This document shows positions 55,127 to 64,000 of a stretch of DNA of 64,000 nucleotides, in pieces (the stretch's first letter is position 1; each line of letters opens with the position of its first letter). Source of the DNA: Thermocoleostomius sinensis A174. Its GTDB lineage: Bacteria; Cyanobacteriota; Cyanobacteriia; Elainellales; Elainellaceae. The stretch lies in contig NZ_CP113797.1 in the NCBI RefSeq assembly GCF_026802175.1, positions 3,139,026 through 3,203,025 of the forward strand, in the 5' to 3' direction. Below the pieces are notes generated by a model. The model was not told where the DNA came from. It worked only from the letters and a program-made list of their open reading frames with translations, and did not search any database. The translations under genes were made by a program, and so were the position numbers.

Positions 55127-55693
55127 ATGCATCGTTGGAACAATCCTTTACTCAAGTTGCTACAATGGATGACGGCGTGTTTGTTCAGTTTGGTTTTGAT
55201 TGTTGGCTTATCTTTAAGCCATGGGCTGGTTGCGCAAGCGGCAGTTGATACAACCTCGGCTGCTACTAAAGCTGATGCCAATAATATTAATCAGCGCAAG
55301 GAAGATGCTCCTCATTATCCAAACTGGTATCAAGATCAACGTAGCCTTGAATCTTATATGGATAACGCCGGCATGAATTCGGATCTAGCCGATCGTCCTG
55401 CCACTGAAAGCGATCGGGGTAATTTGATTGAACGTTCACGTAAACAGCTTCAGAATACGGTTGATAATGTGCGTGACACTCTGCAACCTAGTTCAAATGA
55501 TGAGCGATCGAATGCCATCACTGGATACAGTCGCACTGAATACGGACGCAGCGATGATTCCGTTGTTACGTCAGATGACATTCCCGATCGAATCGGGAAT
55601 CGATTGGATCGTGCCAAAGAGACTTTCCAACAGGCAACCGAACGAGCGCTTGAGGAAAACGATACAATCATTACTGGCACATCTAATTCGTAG
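55127..55693 (+). CDS. Small exported protein, stress-associated family (member C, tentative)
   Basis: A 188-residue protein with an N-terminal hydrophobic signal (about residues 12-35; ending VAQAA) and a hydrophilic Asp/Arg/Asn-rich body with helical segments such as RSRKQLQNTVDNVRDTLQ and RIGNRLDRAKETFQQATERA. TAGGAGA precedes the ATG, 13 bases after the dehydrogenase stop, making it the third gene of an operon. It resembles the lipoprotein at 47561 in general build, but sequence similarity is weak. Confidence 0.7.
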   Translation: MHRWNNPLLKLLQWMTACLFSLVLIVGLSLSHGLVAQAAVDTTSAATKADANNINQRKEDAPHYPNWYQDQRSLESYMDNAGMNSDLADRPATESDRGNLIERSRKQLQNTVDNVRDTLQPSSNDERSNAITGYSRTEYGRSDDSVVTSDDIPDRIGNRLDRAKETFQQATERALEENDTIITGTSNS

Positions 55694-55757
55694 TAATAGT
55701 GCTACCCGTTCAAACAATTGCGAGATGATTTGAGATCCAGATAAATTGCGAGATCAC

Positions 55758-55795
55758 AGCGCCCATCAGACACAGATAGTCTCTGGGCGCTTTGT
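55758..55795 (+). terminator. Terminator of the SRPBCC-dehydrogenase operon
   Basis: AGCGCCCA and TGGGCGCT form a perfect eight-base stem around an 18-base loop, followed by TTGT. Confidence 0.6.
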
Positions 55796-55878
55796 ATAAT
55801 ACAGAATACAATGTACCGATTGCAGACAACTTTGCAGCCTTCGACTTGCACCCTTCGACAGCGTCAGGTAGAAAAACT

Positions 55879-56511
55879 ATGAGGTATCCTTCGCCACCGT
55901 GGCGGTTAACAGGATTTGGATTTCAAACCATTCACTTACTAGACATTGAGCGGGTCAGTTCGTTAGTGCCATCTCGGCTAGATATTGTTCCGGTTTTACC
56001 TGGCAAAACCTTAGGAATTGTCTATGCCGCAGCCTACACGGAGGGGTCTACGCTGATCTATAGTGAATTGATTGTTGTAAATGCGATCGTTCATTATGCA
56101 GGCGGAGTAGGAGCTTGGATTTCTCATATCTATGTCGATCATCCTGAGTCGGTTGCCGGAGGACGAGAAATATGGGGGCTACCCAAAGAGCTAGCTCAAT
56201 TTGATTGGAATTTGGGGAATTCTCCTTCTGTTTGCGTTCGTCAAAATGCCGAAGTCGTTTGTACACTTCAGTGCCAGTGGCACACACCTGGTTTAATGTT
56301 GCCATTGGGTGGATCAGTCTTTAGTAGCTTCAATTCTACGTTGATGACGTTCAGGGCACAAGGACAATTGACCTTACATTTGGCAGGAATGGAATTGCAG
56401 GTTCCCCCGGATAGCCCCTTTGCTTGGCTGATTCAAGGACGACCTATCTTGGGTGTTTATCTTGACCCGCTACAGATTGATGTGGAAGCTCCGATCGCCG
56501 TGGTTGCCTAG
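55879..56511 (+). CDS. Acetoacetate decarboxylase family protein
   Basis: A 210-residue protein with the acetoacetate-decarboxylase-like fold. VDHPESVAGGREIWGLPKELAQF matches the segment that carries the catalytic Schiff-base lysine in the true enzyme (here the Lys of LPKELA). The ATG at 55879 was chosen; a TTG 29 codons upstream sits next to a terminator and is unlikely. It could decarboxylate acetoacetate or another keto acid; many relatives are uncharacterised. Confidence 0.82.
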   Translation: MRYPSPPWRLTGFGFQTIHLLDIERVSSLVPSRLDIVPVLPGKTLGIVYAAAYTEGSTLIYSELIVVNAIVHYAGGVGAWISHIYVDHPESVAGGREIWGLPKELAQFDWNLGNSPSVCVRQNAEVVCTLQCQWHTPGLMLPLGGSVFSSFNSTLMTFRAQGQLTLHLAGMELQVPPDSPFAWLIQGRPILGVYLDPLQIDVEAPIAVVA

Positions 56512-56602
56512 AGTTTCAATTTAGGCGTTGCCGATCGGATAGATGAACTCGTAGGGACGTTTCGCAAAACATCCTGAAAGTTGGGATGAAGGTTGGCAAA
56601 TC

Positions 56603-56784
56603 ATGCCCAAATTCAGCAACGCCCTAAAAGATTTGAATATCGAACACCTTCGTCGAGTTAACATCACAACCGTAAGTGAACTTCTGTCCCTTGGTATGGC
56701 GAATTTTATGATAGTCAACGCTCTGAATTGTGGGGTCTTAGAGAACAAATCCCTGCTATTGCAGGATTAATGCGTAGTGGCTAG
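56603..56784 (+). pseudogene. Possible frameshifted gene remnant
   Basis: From an ATG at 56603 a frame reads KDLNIEHLRRVNITTVSELL; the protein-like text then continues in another frame (about 56680-56784: WYGEFYDSQRSELWGLREQ) to a stop. The two fragments look like one decayed gene with a frameshift, though I cannot name it. It could also be chance. Confidence 0.2.
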
Positions 56785-58740
56785 ATCGACTGGTTTCAGA
56801 TCCACTAACTTAAGTGTATTTTGCAACAGATCCTGCCCTTCAGGAAGTTGTCCTGTGCGGAGCCAATGTTGCAGTTCAGCAGGCGGTTGAACCTGTTCTA
56901 AGTGGGATCGCAACGCTTCGCCCTCTAAAATTTCGGTTTGCAGTAACGTCTGAGCCGTTTCTTCAAGGAGACTCCGGTTCGTTTGCAAGACCGATAAGGC
57001 AATATGGTGAGCGCCATCAACAATCTCTTTCACTTCACGATCGATTTCCTCTGCCACTTTGGGACTGACGGAACGGCGTGGGTTCGGATAACCTTCCAAA
57101 AATTGTTGCTGAATTTTTTCAAACGCCACTGGCCCCAAGGTATCGCTCATGCCATAGAGGGTCACGGCACGTTCTGCCAGATCGGTTGCTTTCTGAATAT
57201 CATCACTTGCACCAGTGGAAACTTCACCAAAGATGAGTTCTTCTGCCGATCGCCCCCCCAACAGAGTGGCAATTCGTCCTCGCAATTCACTCTCGACCAT
57301 TAAAAACCGATCTTCTTCAGGCAATTGCAGAGTATAGCCCAAGGCTCCCACACCCCGCGGCACGATTGAGATTTTCTCAACTTTTCCGGCACCTGGCATC
57401 AACGCTCCCACCAGGGCATGACCCACTTCATGGTAGGCAACCGTCTTTTTCTCTAGCTCATTTAAGACCCGCGATCGCTTTTCTAAGCCAGCCACCACTC
57501 GTTCAATCGCTTCATTAAAATCGGCCATAGTCACGGCATCCCGGTTCTGGCGAGCGGCGAGCAGGGCTGCTTCGTTCACCAGGTTCGCTAGGTCGGCTCC
57601 GACAAAGCCGGGCGTGCGGGCAGCAATTTTGTCTAAATCCACATCAGCAGAGAGTTTTACTCGTCTGGCATGAACCTCCAGAATGGCTTCGCGTCCCAAC
57701 TTATCGGGGCGATCGATCGCAATCTGGCGATCGAAACGACCGGGACGACGTAGGGCTGGGTCTAGTACCTCCGGACGATTCGTCGCCGCCAGGATAATGA
57801 CCCCCGTATTGGCATCAAATCCATCCATTTCAGTCAGTAATTGATTGAGGGTTTGTTCCCGTTCATCATTGCCACCTACAAAAGGGCCGCCCGCCGCTCG
57901 CGATTTACCGAGGGCATCGAGTTCGTCAATAAACACAATACAGGGAGCCTGCTGCTTAGCCTGTTCAAATAAGTCACGCACCCGTGCCGCCCCCACTCCG
58001 ACAAACAGTTCAATGAACTCCGAGCCGGAAATGCTGAAGAAAGGAACGCCCGCTTCTCCAGCGATCGCTTTTGCCAGCAGAGTTTTACCAGTTCCCGGTG
58101 GGCCCACCAATAACACGCCCTTGGGAATTTTGGCCCCCAGACGAGCATAGCGATCGGCATGCTTAAGGAAATCAACAATTTCCTGTAGCTCTGCCTTCGC
58201 CTCATCGATCCCTGCCACATCTGCAAAGGTGACTCCCGTATCCCCTTCTGAGTAAATTCGGGCTTTACTCTTACCCACCGTCAGTGCGGCCGGCCCTCCT
58301 TGAGCGCGATTAAACAACCATGCCCAGATGCCGAAGAAGATCAGCGGCGGTAAAACCCAACTCAAGAGAGTACCAATCCAGCCGGTATTGCTAGGAGGCG
58401 GAGCCGCAAATTCCACACCATGTTCCCGCAAAATCTTAGGTAAGTCTAGATCGATTGCCACTGGCGTTGTGACAAAGATACGCGGCTGTTCTGCCTCACC
58501 GGGACTAGACCTCAATTGATACTCAATCCGATTGGGGCTGACAATCGCCCGTTCCACCTGTCCGGCTTCGACCTGCTCAATAAACTCGCTGTAAGGCACT
58601 TCCGGTAGTCGCGGACTCAAGTTAGGGAAAATCAGCAAGTTCAGTAAAAACAGAGTGACCAGAAACAGCAATAAGCTTCCACCCACATCTCTGGGTTTAG
58701 GTTGCTTTTGCGATCGTTGAGTTTCAGTTTCCACTGGCAT
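56767..58740 (-). CDS. ftsH: ATP-dependent zinc metalloprotease FtsH
   Basis: A 657-residue membrane-bound AAA+ protease that removes damaged membrane and soluble proteins. Two N-terminal membrane segments flank a periplasmic part (about 25-130), the AAA domain has GPPGTGKT and FIDELDALG, and H437-E-V-G-H441 binds zinc with a later GASDDIQKA region. The start at 58740 has AAAGGAAG eight bases upstream. It diverges from groES and is likely an extra copy beside the usual photosynthetic FtsH proteins. Confidence 0.94.
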   Translation of the reverse strand: MPVETETQRSQKQPKPRDVGGSLLLFLVTLFLLNLLIFPNLSPRLPEVPYSEFIEQVEAGQVERAIVSPNRIEYQLRSSPGEAEQPRIFVTTPVAIDLDLPKILREHGVEFAAPPPSNTGWIGTLLSWVLPPLIFFGIWAWLFNRAQGGPAALTVGKSKARIYSEGDTGVTFADVAGIDEAKAELQEIVDFLKHADRYARLGAKIPKGVLLVGPPGTGKTLLAKAIAGEAGVPFFSISGSEFIELFVGVGAARVRDLFEQAKQQAPCIVFIDELDALGKSRAAGGPFVGGNDEREQTLNQLLTEMDGFDANTGVIILAATNRPEVLDPALRRPGRFDRQIAIDRPDKLGREAILEVHARRVKLSADVDLDKIAARTPGFVGADLANLVNEAALLAARQNRDAVTMADFNEAIERVVAGLEKRSRVLNELEKKTVAYHEVGHALVGALMPGAGKVEKISIVPRGVGALGYTLQLPEEDRFLMVESELRGRIATLLGGRSAEELIFGEVSTGASDDIQKATDLAERAVTLYGMSDTLGPVAFEKIQQQFLEGYPNPRRSVSPKVAEEIDREVKEIVDGAHHIALSVLQTNRSLLEETAQTLLQTEILEGEALRSHLEQVQPPAELQHWLRTGQLPEGQDLLQNTLKLVDLKPVDLATTH

Positions 58741-59072
58741 AAGCACAACTTCCTTTCGCAATTATCCGGTTCGGAAAACCCTCAAAGGTTCAGAGTATCT
58801 TGGACGGAAAACCCTACTTCTGTGAAGAACCCATCGGAGATTAATTCCTGCATATTTACTGATTAGAGTAGAGCAAACAAATCTGTAGAAAAAATGAGTA
58901 CCGTGAGCGGAACAGTTACCTAGCTAAACCTGTGGATCATTCCTCAGAAAGTCCTCAGATTTGGTTGTCAGTTTATGGGGTGTAAGTCTGATGCCAGCCT
59001 GGATATCTTCAGGTGATGAATTTCAGACACTGACTTTAGACGCTGATTGTTAATTCGGAGGATAGATGCAAT
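58741..59072. other. Divergent promoter region ftsH/groES
   Basis: About 330 bases. No CIRCE element (TTAGCACTC-N9-GAGTGCTAA), typical of cyanobacterial groESL, was found; regulation must differ. Confidence 0.5.
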
Positions 59073-59384
59073 ATGGCAACGGTTAGCTTAAACGTTTCTA
59101 CCGTAAGACCCCTGGGCGATCGCCTATTCATCAAAGTTGCCCAGGCAGAGGAGAAAACCGCTGGAGGAATTTTGCTACCCGACACCGCCAAAGAAAAGCC
59201 TCAGGTTGGTGAAGTGGTGCAGGTTGGGCCGGGTAGACGAGATGAGTCAGGAAATCGCATCCCAATGGAGGTCAGCGTAGGAGACAAGGTTCTTTATTCC
59301 AAATATGCTGGCACAGACGTTAAGTTAGGCAGCGAAGATTACGTCTTGCTGTCAGAAAAAGATGTGCTTGCCGTTGTGGCATAG
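59073..59384 (+). CDS. groES: Co-chaperonin GroES
   Basis: A 103-residue co-chaperonin forming the seven-fold lid on Gro[44 protein letters not shown] gives the standard beta-barrel and mobile loop (described as one region), and [14 protein letters not shown] ends it. GGAGG precedes the ATG. It is directly followed by groEL. Confidence 0.96.
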   Translation: MATVSLNVSTVRPLGDRLFIKVAQAEEKTAGGILLPDTAKEKPQVGEVVQVGPGRRDESGNRIPMEVSVGDKVLYSKYAGTDVKLGSEDYVLLSEKDVLAVVA

Positions 59385-59453
59385 AAACTTCTGCTCAGTG
59401 TGCGTTTTGTCAATCATCTTTACGTTCATCGTGACAGGAGGATAATTGATCCT

Positions 59454-61088
59454 ATGGCAAAGACGATTCTGTATGACGATGTAGCCCGTCGTAGCCTTGA
59501 AAAGGGTATTGATGCTCTGGCAGAAGCAATTGCCGTTACCCTTGGCCCTAAGGGACGCAATGTGGTGCTGGAGAAGAAGTACGGCGCACCGCAGATTATC
59601 AATGATGGTGTGACGATTGCCAAAGAAATTGAGTTAGAGGATCACGTAGAAAACACAGGTGTTTCTCTCCTGCGACAAGCCGCGTCGAAAACGAACGATA
59701 TTGCGGGAGACGGAACCACCACCGCCACCGTCCTAGCCCATGCCATGGTTAAAGAAGGCTTACGTAACGTCGCGGCTGGCGCAAATCCGCTAACACTGAA
59801 GCGAGGCATTGACAAAGCCACCCACTTCATCGTAGATCGAATTCAAGAACACGCCCGTCAGATTGATGACTCAAAATCGATCGCCCAGGTTGCGACGATT
59901 TCTGCGGGCAATGATGCCGAAGTCGGTCAGATGATTGCCGAAGCGATGGAAAAAGTCGGCAAAGAAGGGGTGATTTCCCTAGAGGAAGGGAAGTCCATGC
60001 AAACAGAACTGGAAGTCACAGAAGGGATGCGCTTTGACAAGGGCTACATTTCCCCCTACTTTGTCACAGACACAGAACGCATGGAAGCAATTCTGGAAGA
60101 ACCCTATATCCTGATTACCGACCGTAAGATCACCTTGGTACAGGATCTGGTGCCGATTCTGGAGCAAATGGCACGGGCAGCCAAACCGCTCCTCATCATC
60201 GCTGAAGATATTGAAAAAGAGGCCCTGGCAACTCTGGTGGTCAACAGCATGCGGGGTGTATTGCGAGTCTGTGCCGTCAAAGCACCAGGATTTGGCGATC
60301 GCCGTAAAGCCATGCTAGAAGATATTGCCATTCTCACCAACGGTCAGGTGATCAGCGAAGACAAAGGCTTGAAGCTAGAAAATGCCAAGTTGGAAATGCT
60401 GGGTCAGGCACGTCGTGTCACCATCACCAAAGATGACACCACGATTGTGGCTGATGGTAACGAAAAGGCGGTTAAAGCTCGCTGCGAGCAAATTCGTCGC
60501 CAGATGGAGGAAACCGACTCGTCCTATGACAAAGAAAAACTACAAGAACGACTGGCGAAGCTTGCGGGTGGTGTGGCTGTTATTAAAGTGGGAGCCGCAA
60601 CGGAAACCGAGTTGAAAGACCGCAAACTCCGACTGGAAGATGCCATCAACTCAACTAAAGCTGCTGTGGAAGAAGGGATTGTGCCTGGAGGTGGCACCAC
60701 CTTTGCTCACCTTGCGCCTCAACTCGAAGAATGGGCAAAGAGCAATCTTCAGGATGAACAATTAACCGGAGCGATGATTGTGGCTCGCGCCCTCTATGCA
60801 CCGCTACGTCGAATCGCAGATAACGCTGGCATGAATGGTGCGGTGATTGCTGAACACGTGCGAGGGCTACCCTTTGACGAAGGTTATGATGCTGCCAAAG
60901 ATACGTTTGTGAACATGTTTGAGGCGGGCATCGTTGACCCTGCGAAAGTCGCTCGCAGCGCCCTGCAAAACGCCGCGTCGGTAGCGGGAATGGTCCTAAC
61001 CACTGAATGCATTGTTGTGGATAAACCAGAGCCTAAAGAAAAGACTCCAGCAGGTGCCGGAGCAGGTGGCGGTGACTTTGACTACTAA
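59454..61088 (+). CDS. groEL: Chaperonin GroEL
   Basis: A 544-residue chaperonin subunit. [17 protein letters not shown], the ATP-binding region, and [16 protein letters not shown] are conserved. The start at 59454 (MAKTILYDD) is standard; AGGAGG lies 12 bases upstream. The C-terminus is [13 protein letters not shown] instead of a long GGM repeat. Cyanobacteria usually have two groEL genes; this could be either, but the missing CIRCE and the location suggest an accessory copy. Confidence 0.95.
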   Translation: MAKTILYDDVARRSLEKGIDALAEAIAVTLGPKGRNVVLEKKYGAPQIINDGVTIAKEIELEDHVENTGVSLLRQAASKTNDIAGDGTTTATVLAHAMVKEGLRNVAAGANPLTLKRGIDKATHFIVDRIQEHARQIDDSKSIAQVATISAGNDAEVGQMIAEAMEKVGKEGVISLEEGKSMQTELEVTEGMRFDKGYISPYFVTDTERMEAILEEPYILITDRKITLVQDLVPILEQMARAAKPLLIIAEDIEKEALATLVVNSMRGVLRVCAVKAPGFGDRRKAMLEDIAILTNGQVISEDKGLKLENAKLEMLGQARRVTITKDDTTIVADGNEKAVKARCEQIRRQMEETDSSYDKEKLQERLAKLAGGVAVIKVGAATETELKDRKLRLEDAINSTKAAVEEGIVPGGGTTFAHLAPQLEEWAKSNLQDEQLTGAMIVARALYAPLRRIADNAGMNGAVIAEHVRGLPFDEGYDAAKDTFVNMFEAGIVDPAKVARSALQNAASVAGMVLTTECIVVDKPEPKEKTPAGAGAGGGDFDY

Positions 61089-61102
61089 GACCACAACTGA
61101 CG

Positions 61103-61125
61103 CTGATTAGGTTACAACTAATCAG
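61103..61125 (+). repeat. Hairpin after groEL
   Basis: CTGATTAG and CTAATCAG pair perfectly with a seven-base loop, 15 bases past the groEL stop. Confidence 0.5.
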
Positions 61126-61134
61126 ATTTCATTG

Positions 61135-61179
61135 AGGAGGGGATGTATTGTTGAATTAATCCCCTCCTTAGAAGTTTTT
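61135..61179 (+). terminator. Terminator after groEL
   Basis: AGGAGGGGAT pairs with ATCCCCTCCT, followed after six bases by TTTTT. It separates groEL from the UbiB gene. Confidence 0.75.
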
Positions 61180-61226
61180 GTACCTCAGTCAGCCGATTGC
61201 AATTAATAATTAATAATGCCTCTTTC

Positions 61227-62888
61227 ATGTTTTTACTTGGTGCTAAATCAGCCGCTGCTAGCCAACGTCAAGCCGAAATTATTGAAGTTGTTTTACGCAA
61301 CGGCTGGAATTATTTTCGCAGCCGCATTACCAAAGATGCACGACCTGATGAGCAACCTGCTTTACCTTTGCCGCAGGTTCTGCGACAAATTCTAATTGAG
61401 CTAGGTCCGACCTTTGTCAAGCTGGGACAGTTGCTTAGTACTCGCCCAGACTTACTCAGTCCAGAGTACATTGCAGTCTTAGAAACTTTGCAAAATAATG
61501 TTCCAGCTTTACCCTGGAGCGAGATAGAGCCAATTTTACAAAATGCTTTTGGAGATTCATTTCAATCTGAATTTCTCACGATCGAACCCGTTGCGATCGC
61601 CGCTGGTTCTTTGGCACAGGTGCATCGGGCGGTTCTGAAAAATCATCAAACCGTTGCCATTAAAATTCAACGTCCTGGCATTCGAGAAATTGTCGAGCGG
61701 GATCTGGAGGTTCTAGACTCGCTCGCGAATTGGTTTAGTCGAGATAAGATAGGGCAGGCTTACGATTTACCTGGCTTAGTTGAAGAATTTCGATACAGTC
61801 TGTTGGGCGAACTTGATTTTTATCGAGAAGCTCGTAATACAGAACAACTGCGTCAAAATCTCAAGAATAGCCGTTTCTGGAAACCTGGACAGGTTGTGGT
61901 TCCCAATGTGTATTGGGATTGGACAACGGATCAGATTCTGACGTTGGAATGGATTGAAGGTATCAAGCTCAATCAGGTCGATCTTCCCGAATCCCGCAAA
62001 AAGCAACTGGCAACCTTGGCGGTTCAGGTGGTGATGCAACAAATCTATCTGGATCGGTTTTTTCATGCCGATCCCCATCCTGGTAATTTTTTATATATCG
62101 GTGATGAGACTCAAGATCGGTTAGCCTTACTCGATTGTGGTATGGTTGCTTTGATTGACCCCCGCACGCAGAGCATCCTCACCGATTTACTCATTGGCAT
62201 TGTGTACGAGCGCCCCAAAATCGTCACCCAAGCCATTCGGGAGTTAGGGTTTACACGCTTAGATCTGGATTTGCGGGCGATCGAGTCTGCTTTTGACCGA
62301 TTGCTTAGGAGATTTTATACTCGTCCTTTGACAGACATTAACCTGGCTGAGCTACTCAATGAAGCGCTGCGGATACCGCGAGAAAACAATATTCAAATGC
62401 CAGGAACAATTGGATTATTCGTGAAAACGATCGCCAATGTGGAAGGAATTGCCCGCCAACTCGATCCCCTATTCCCCTTTGTAGAAGTCGCGCGTCCGAT
62501 TGTGGAACAGGCAATTCGTCTACGCTTATTTGGAACTGAGCTATGGCAGGATACTGTGCAGTCGAGTCTCTACTTGTCTCGTTTAACCACCCAATTTCCT
62601 CAACGATTTGAAATTTTACTCGATCGCCTGGAGCGCTCAGAATTGGGAATTAACCTGGGTTGGCGACTGGAGCAAGCGTTTCTACACACTCAGCAACAAG
62701 GGATGAACCGTTTGAGTTTAGCCATCCTGTCGATGGGTTCGCTAATTGCTGGCGCAATTCTACAACACCTAGCAGGGCATGATCCCTTGTCTCTCCCTCT
62801 GATCGGGACTGTTAGTCAAGGCTTACTCCTGTTTGGCATCGGGCTGATGAGTTGGGTCGTTATCGCGCTTTTGCGTCCCTCTCCGTGA
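61227..62888 (+). CDS. UbiB/ABC1 family atypical kinase
   Basis: A 553-residue member of the ABC1/UbiB (AarF, COQ8) family. LGPTFVKLGQLLSTRPDLLS contains the KxGQ motif that blocks protein-kinase action, AAGSLAQVHRA the Ala-rich loop, AIKIQRPG the kinase-like Lys, and FFHADPHPGNF and LLDCGMV the catalytic segments. Two membrane segments lie at the C-terminus. Relatives support isoprenoid quinone synthesis; cyanobacterial copies may serve plastoquinone or lipid turnover. A terminator separates it from groEL. Confidence 0.9.
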   Translation: MFLLGAKSAAASQRQAEIIEVVLRNGWNYFRSRITKDARPDEQPALPLPQVLRQILIELGPTFVKLGQLLSTRPDLLSPEYIAVLETLQNNVPALPWSEIEPILQNAFGDSFQSEFLTIEPVAIAAGSLAQVHRAVLKNHQTVAIKIQRPGIREIVERDLEVLDSLANWFSRDKIGQAYDLPGLVEEFRYSLLGELDFYREARNTEQLRQNLKNSRFWKPGQVVVPNVYWDWTTDQILTLEWIEGIKLNQVDLPESRKKQLATLAVQVVMQQIYLDRFFHADPHPGNFLYIGDETQDRLALLDCGMVALIDPRTQSILTDLLIGIVYERPKIVTQAIRELGFTRLDLDLRAIESAFDRLLRRFYTRPLTDINLAELLNEALRIPRENNIQMPGTIGLFVKTIANVEGIARQLDPLFPFVEVARPIVEQAIRLRLFGTELWQDTVQSSLYLSRLTTQFPQRFEILLDRLERSELGINLGWRLEQAFLHTQQQGMNRLSLAILSMGSLIAGAILQHLAGHDPLSLPLIGTVSQGLLLFGIGLMSWVVIALLRPSP

Positions 62889-62906
62889 CTGCTCTTGTTT
62901 GTGTAT

Positions 62907-63533
62907 TTAAAGCAATGTTTTTTTGATGAGAGCCAAAATTCCATCGATCACATACTCTACTGCCAGTGCCGCGAGCAGTATTCCCAATACTCTGGAAATT
63001 ACATTAATTCCCGTTCGTCCAAGCCATCGAGTCAGGGGTTGGGCGATCGACAAGGAGGCATAGAGCAGCGACAGCACAAACAGGATGACAGCCAAAACGA
63101 TCGCCGTACCGAAGGAATAGATCGCTGCCTCTTGCTGCAAGACCAGAATACTGGCTAACGCACCAGGTCCAGCCATTAACGGAGTCCCCAGTGGAAACAC
63201 ACTGATGTCTGCCCGGGTTTGAGCTTCTGATTCTTCTGCTTTCGTTTCTCGCTGCTGCTGGGCGAACACCATATCAACTGCGATTTTCAGTAACAAAATT
63301 CCAGCGGCGACCTGAAAGGCTTCAACGCTGATTCCCAGATAGCGCAACACCTGATTGCCAAACACGGCAAAAACAAACAAAATTCCCCATGCAACCAAAA
63401 TAGCCTGGCGAATAATGCGCTTTTGCACTTTGGCAGGATACCCGCCTGCTAGGGTGATAAAAATGGGCACTAACCCAATTGGATCTAGAACAACAAAGAG
63501 GGTAAGGAAGGCCCGCAGAATAAAAGAGGTCAT
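62907..63533 (-). CDS. MarC family integral membrane protein
   Basis: A 208-residue inner-membrane protein with six hydrophobic segments. FVVLDPIGLVPIFITLAGG and FPLGTPLMAGPGALASILVL are the family's two signature regions, near the first and fourth segments. The biological role of MarC is not established. It is convergent with the UbiB gene, 18 bases away, and downstream of lon. Confidence 0.9.
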   Translation of the reverse strand: MTSFILRAFLTLFVVLDPIGLVPIFITLAGGYPAKVQKRIIRQAILVAWGILFVFAVFGNQVLRYLGISVEAFQVAAGILLLKIAVDMVFAQQQRETKAEESEAQTRADISVFPLGTPLMAGPGALASILVLQQEAAIYSFGTAIVLAVILFVLSLLYASLSIAQPLTRWLGRTGINVISRVLGILLAALAVEYVIDGILALIKKTLL

Positions 63534-63552
63534 GGGAAGGGAGAATTCAGCG

Positions 63553-64000
63553 TCAAGAACTGGCCGGTGTCAGAGCGGTTTCTAGAACTTCCTCCGCCGC
63601 ACTCACTGGTACAAATTGGAGTTGATGACGAACCTCTTCAGGTACGTCCTCTAGATCTGGTTCATTCCGCTGGGGTAGAATCACCGTCTTAATGCCTGCT
63701 CGATAGGCCGCTAACACTTTTTCCCGAATCCCACCTACGGGCAGAACTTTGCCCCGCAGCGTGATTTCCCCAGTCATAGCCACATCATTGCGAACCAAGC
63801 GACCAGAGGCAACAGAGGCGATCGCCGTCATCATCGTCACCCCAGCGGAAGGACCATCTTTGGGGGTAGCCCCTGCTGGAACATGCACATGCACCACTTT
63901 ACCCACAAACGCTTTAGGATCGATGCCCAATTTTTCTGCATTGGAACGCACATAGGACAGGGCTGCTTGGGCAGACTCTCGCATCACGTCTCCCAGCATT
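63553..64000 (-). CDS. lon: Lon protease, C-terminal part (gene cut by window edge)
   Basis: The last 148 residues of an ATP-dependent Lon protease, comprising the S16 proteolytic domain. [16 protein letters not shown] carries the catalytic Ser, and [14 protein letters not shown] the catalytic Lys; [16 protein letters not shown] is also typical. The AAA domain lies beyond the right edge. Lon is missing from many cyanobacteria, so its presence beside ftsH and groESL is notable. Confidence 0.93.
   Translation of the reverse strand, partial: MLGDVMRESAQAALSYVRSNAEKLGIDPKAFVGKVVHVHVPAGATPKDGPSAGVTMMTAIASVASGRLVRNDVAMTGEITLRGKVLPVGGIREKVLAAYRAGIKTVILPQRNEPDLEDVPEEVRHQLQFVPVSAAEEVLETALTPASS

Noticed and set aside
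58741-59072. CIRCE element before groES
   Set aside because: Looked for TTAGCACTC-type inverted repeat; none present.
1-64000. tRNA and rRNA genes
   Set aside because: No cloverleaf with a GTTCGAATC-type arm or rRNA sequence was found by eye; a tRNAscan-SE run would settle it.

Overview
The window comes from a cyanobacterial chromosome, most likely a filamentous, non-heterocystous type of the Leptolyngbya/Oscillatoria kind. This rests on the gene set (CpcT/CpeT bilin lyase, cyanophycinase, SbtA bicarbonate transporter, WGxxGxxG protein, PPC-repeat protein), the frequent GCGATCGC (HIP1-type) octamers, and the short degenerate intergenic palindromes. Species cannot be read from the sequence. 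About 58 protein genes and one structural RNA (the small SRP RNA) are supported. I found no tRNA, rRNA, CRISPR array, transposase or prophage.

Layout. 0-9 kb: receiver protein, lipid kinase, luciferase-like flavoenzyme, stress-type SDR, DJ-1/PfpI protein, small membrane protein, CpcT/CpeT lyase, cyanophycinase, and an SbtA with a repeat-expanded loop. 9-14.3 kb: acyl-CoA dehydrogenase, PIG-L deacetylase, NodS-like methyltransferase and glycosyltransferase, with a manganese catalase among them. 14.5-24 kb: AmpG-like permease, Rieske/FAD reductase, acyltransferase, a three-receiver response regulator plus a single-domain receiver, and SelO. 24-24.4 kb: a duplicated structured 75-bp element. 24.4-29.3 kb: FluG-like amidohydrolase with an AtzH/HpxZ-like partner, then a znuA-znuC-znuB operon behind Zur-box-like sites. 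29.6-36.5 kb: repeat-bearing secreted protein, DUF922 protease, cupin, sulfotransferase, parvulin-type isomerase, four-repeat PPC protein, AlkA-type glycosylase. 36.9-43.8 kb: SRP RNA, two cyanobacterial conserved proteins, GT8, HAD phosphatase, SppA, AroH chorismate mutase, glutamate dehydrogenase. 44-50 kb: DUF2231, hemerythrin, an acidic protein, a lipoprotein and a membrane protein. 50.5-56.5 kb: PAS-Crp regulator, WGxxGxxG protein, an SRPBCC/zinc-alcohol-dehydrogenase/small-membrane-protein operon, acetoacetate-decarboxylase-like protein. 56.8-64 kb: ftsH divergent from groES-groEL-ubiB, convergent with marC and a lon gene cut by the window edge.

How the genes fit together. Stress handling recurs: peroxide removal (Mn catalase), iron/oxygen binding (hemerythrin), aldehyde and redox chemistry (SDR, DJ-1, zinc alcohol dehydrogenase), protein quality control (FtsH, GroESL, Lon, SppA), and zinc supply. 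Carbon and nitrogen storage appear through SbtA, cyanophycinase and glutamate dehydrogenase. Two small exported or lipid-anchored proteins (4939-5325 and 47561-48160) share a motif block, and a third (55127-55693) resembles them more loosely; each lies beside stress-type genes and may define an undescribed family.

The most interesting candidates are the proteostasis cluster at the right edge, the duplicated structured element at 24.1-24.4 kb, the acyl-CoA dehydrogenase/PIG-L/NodS/glycosyltransferase cassette, the repeat-expanded SbtA, and a family of small elements with inverted ends.
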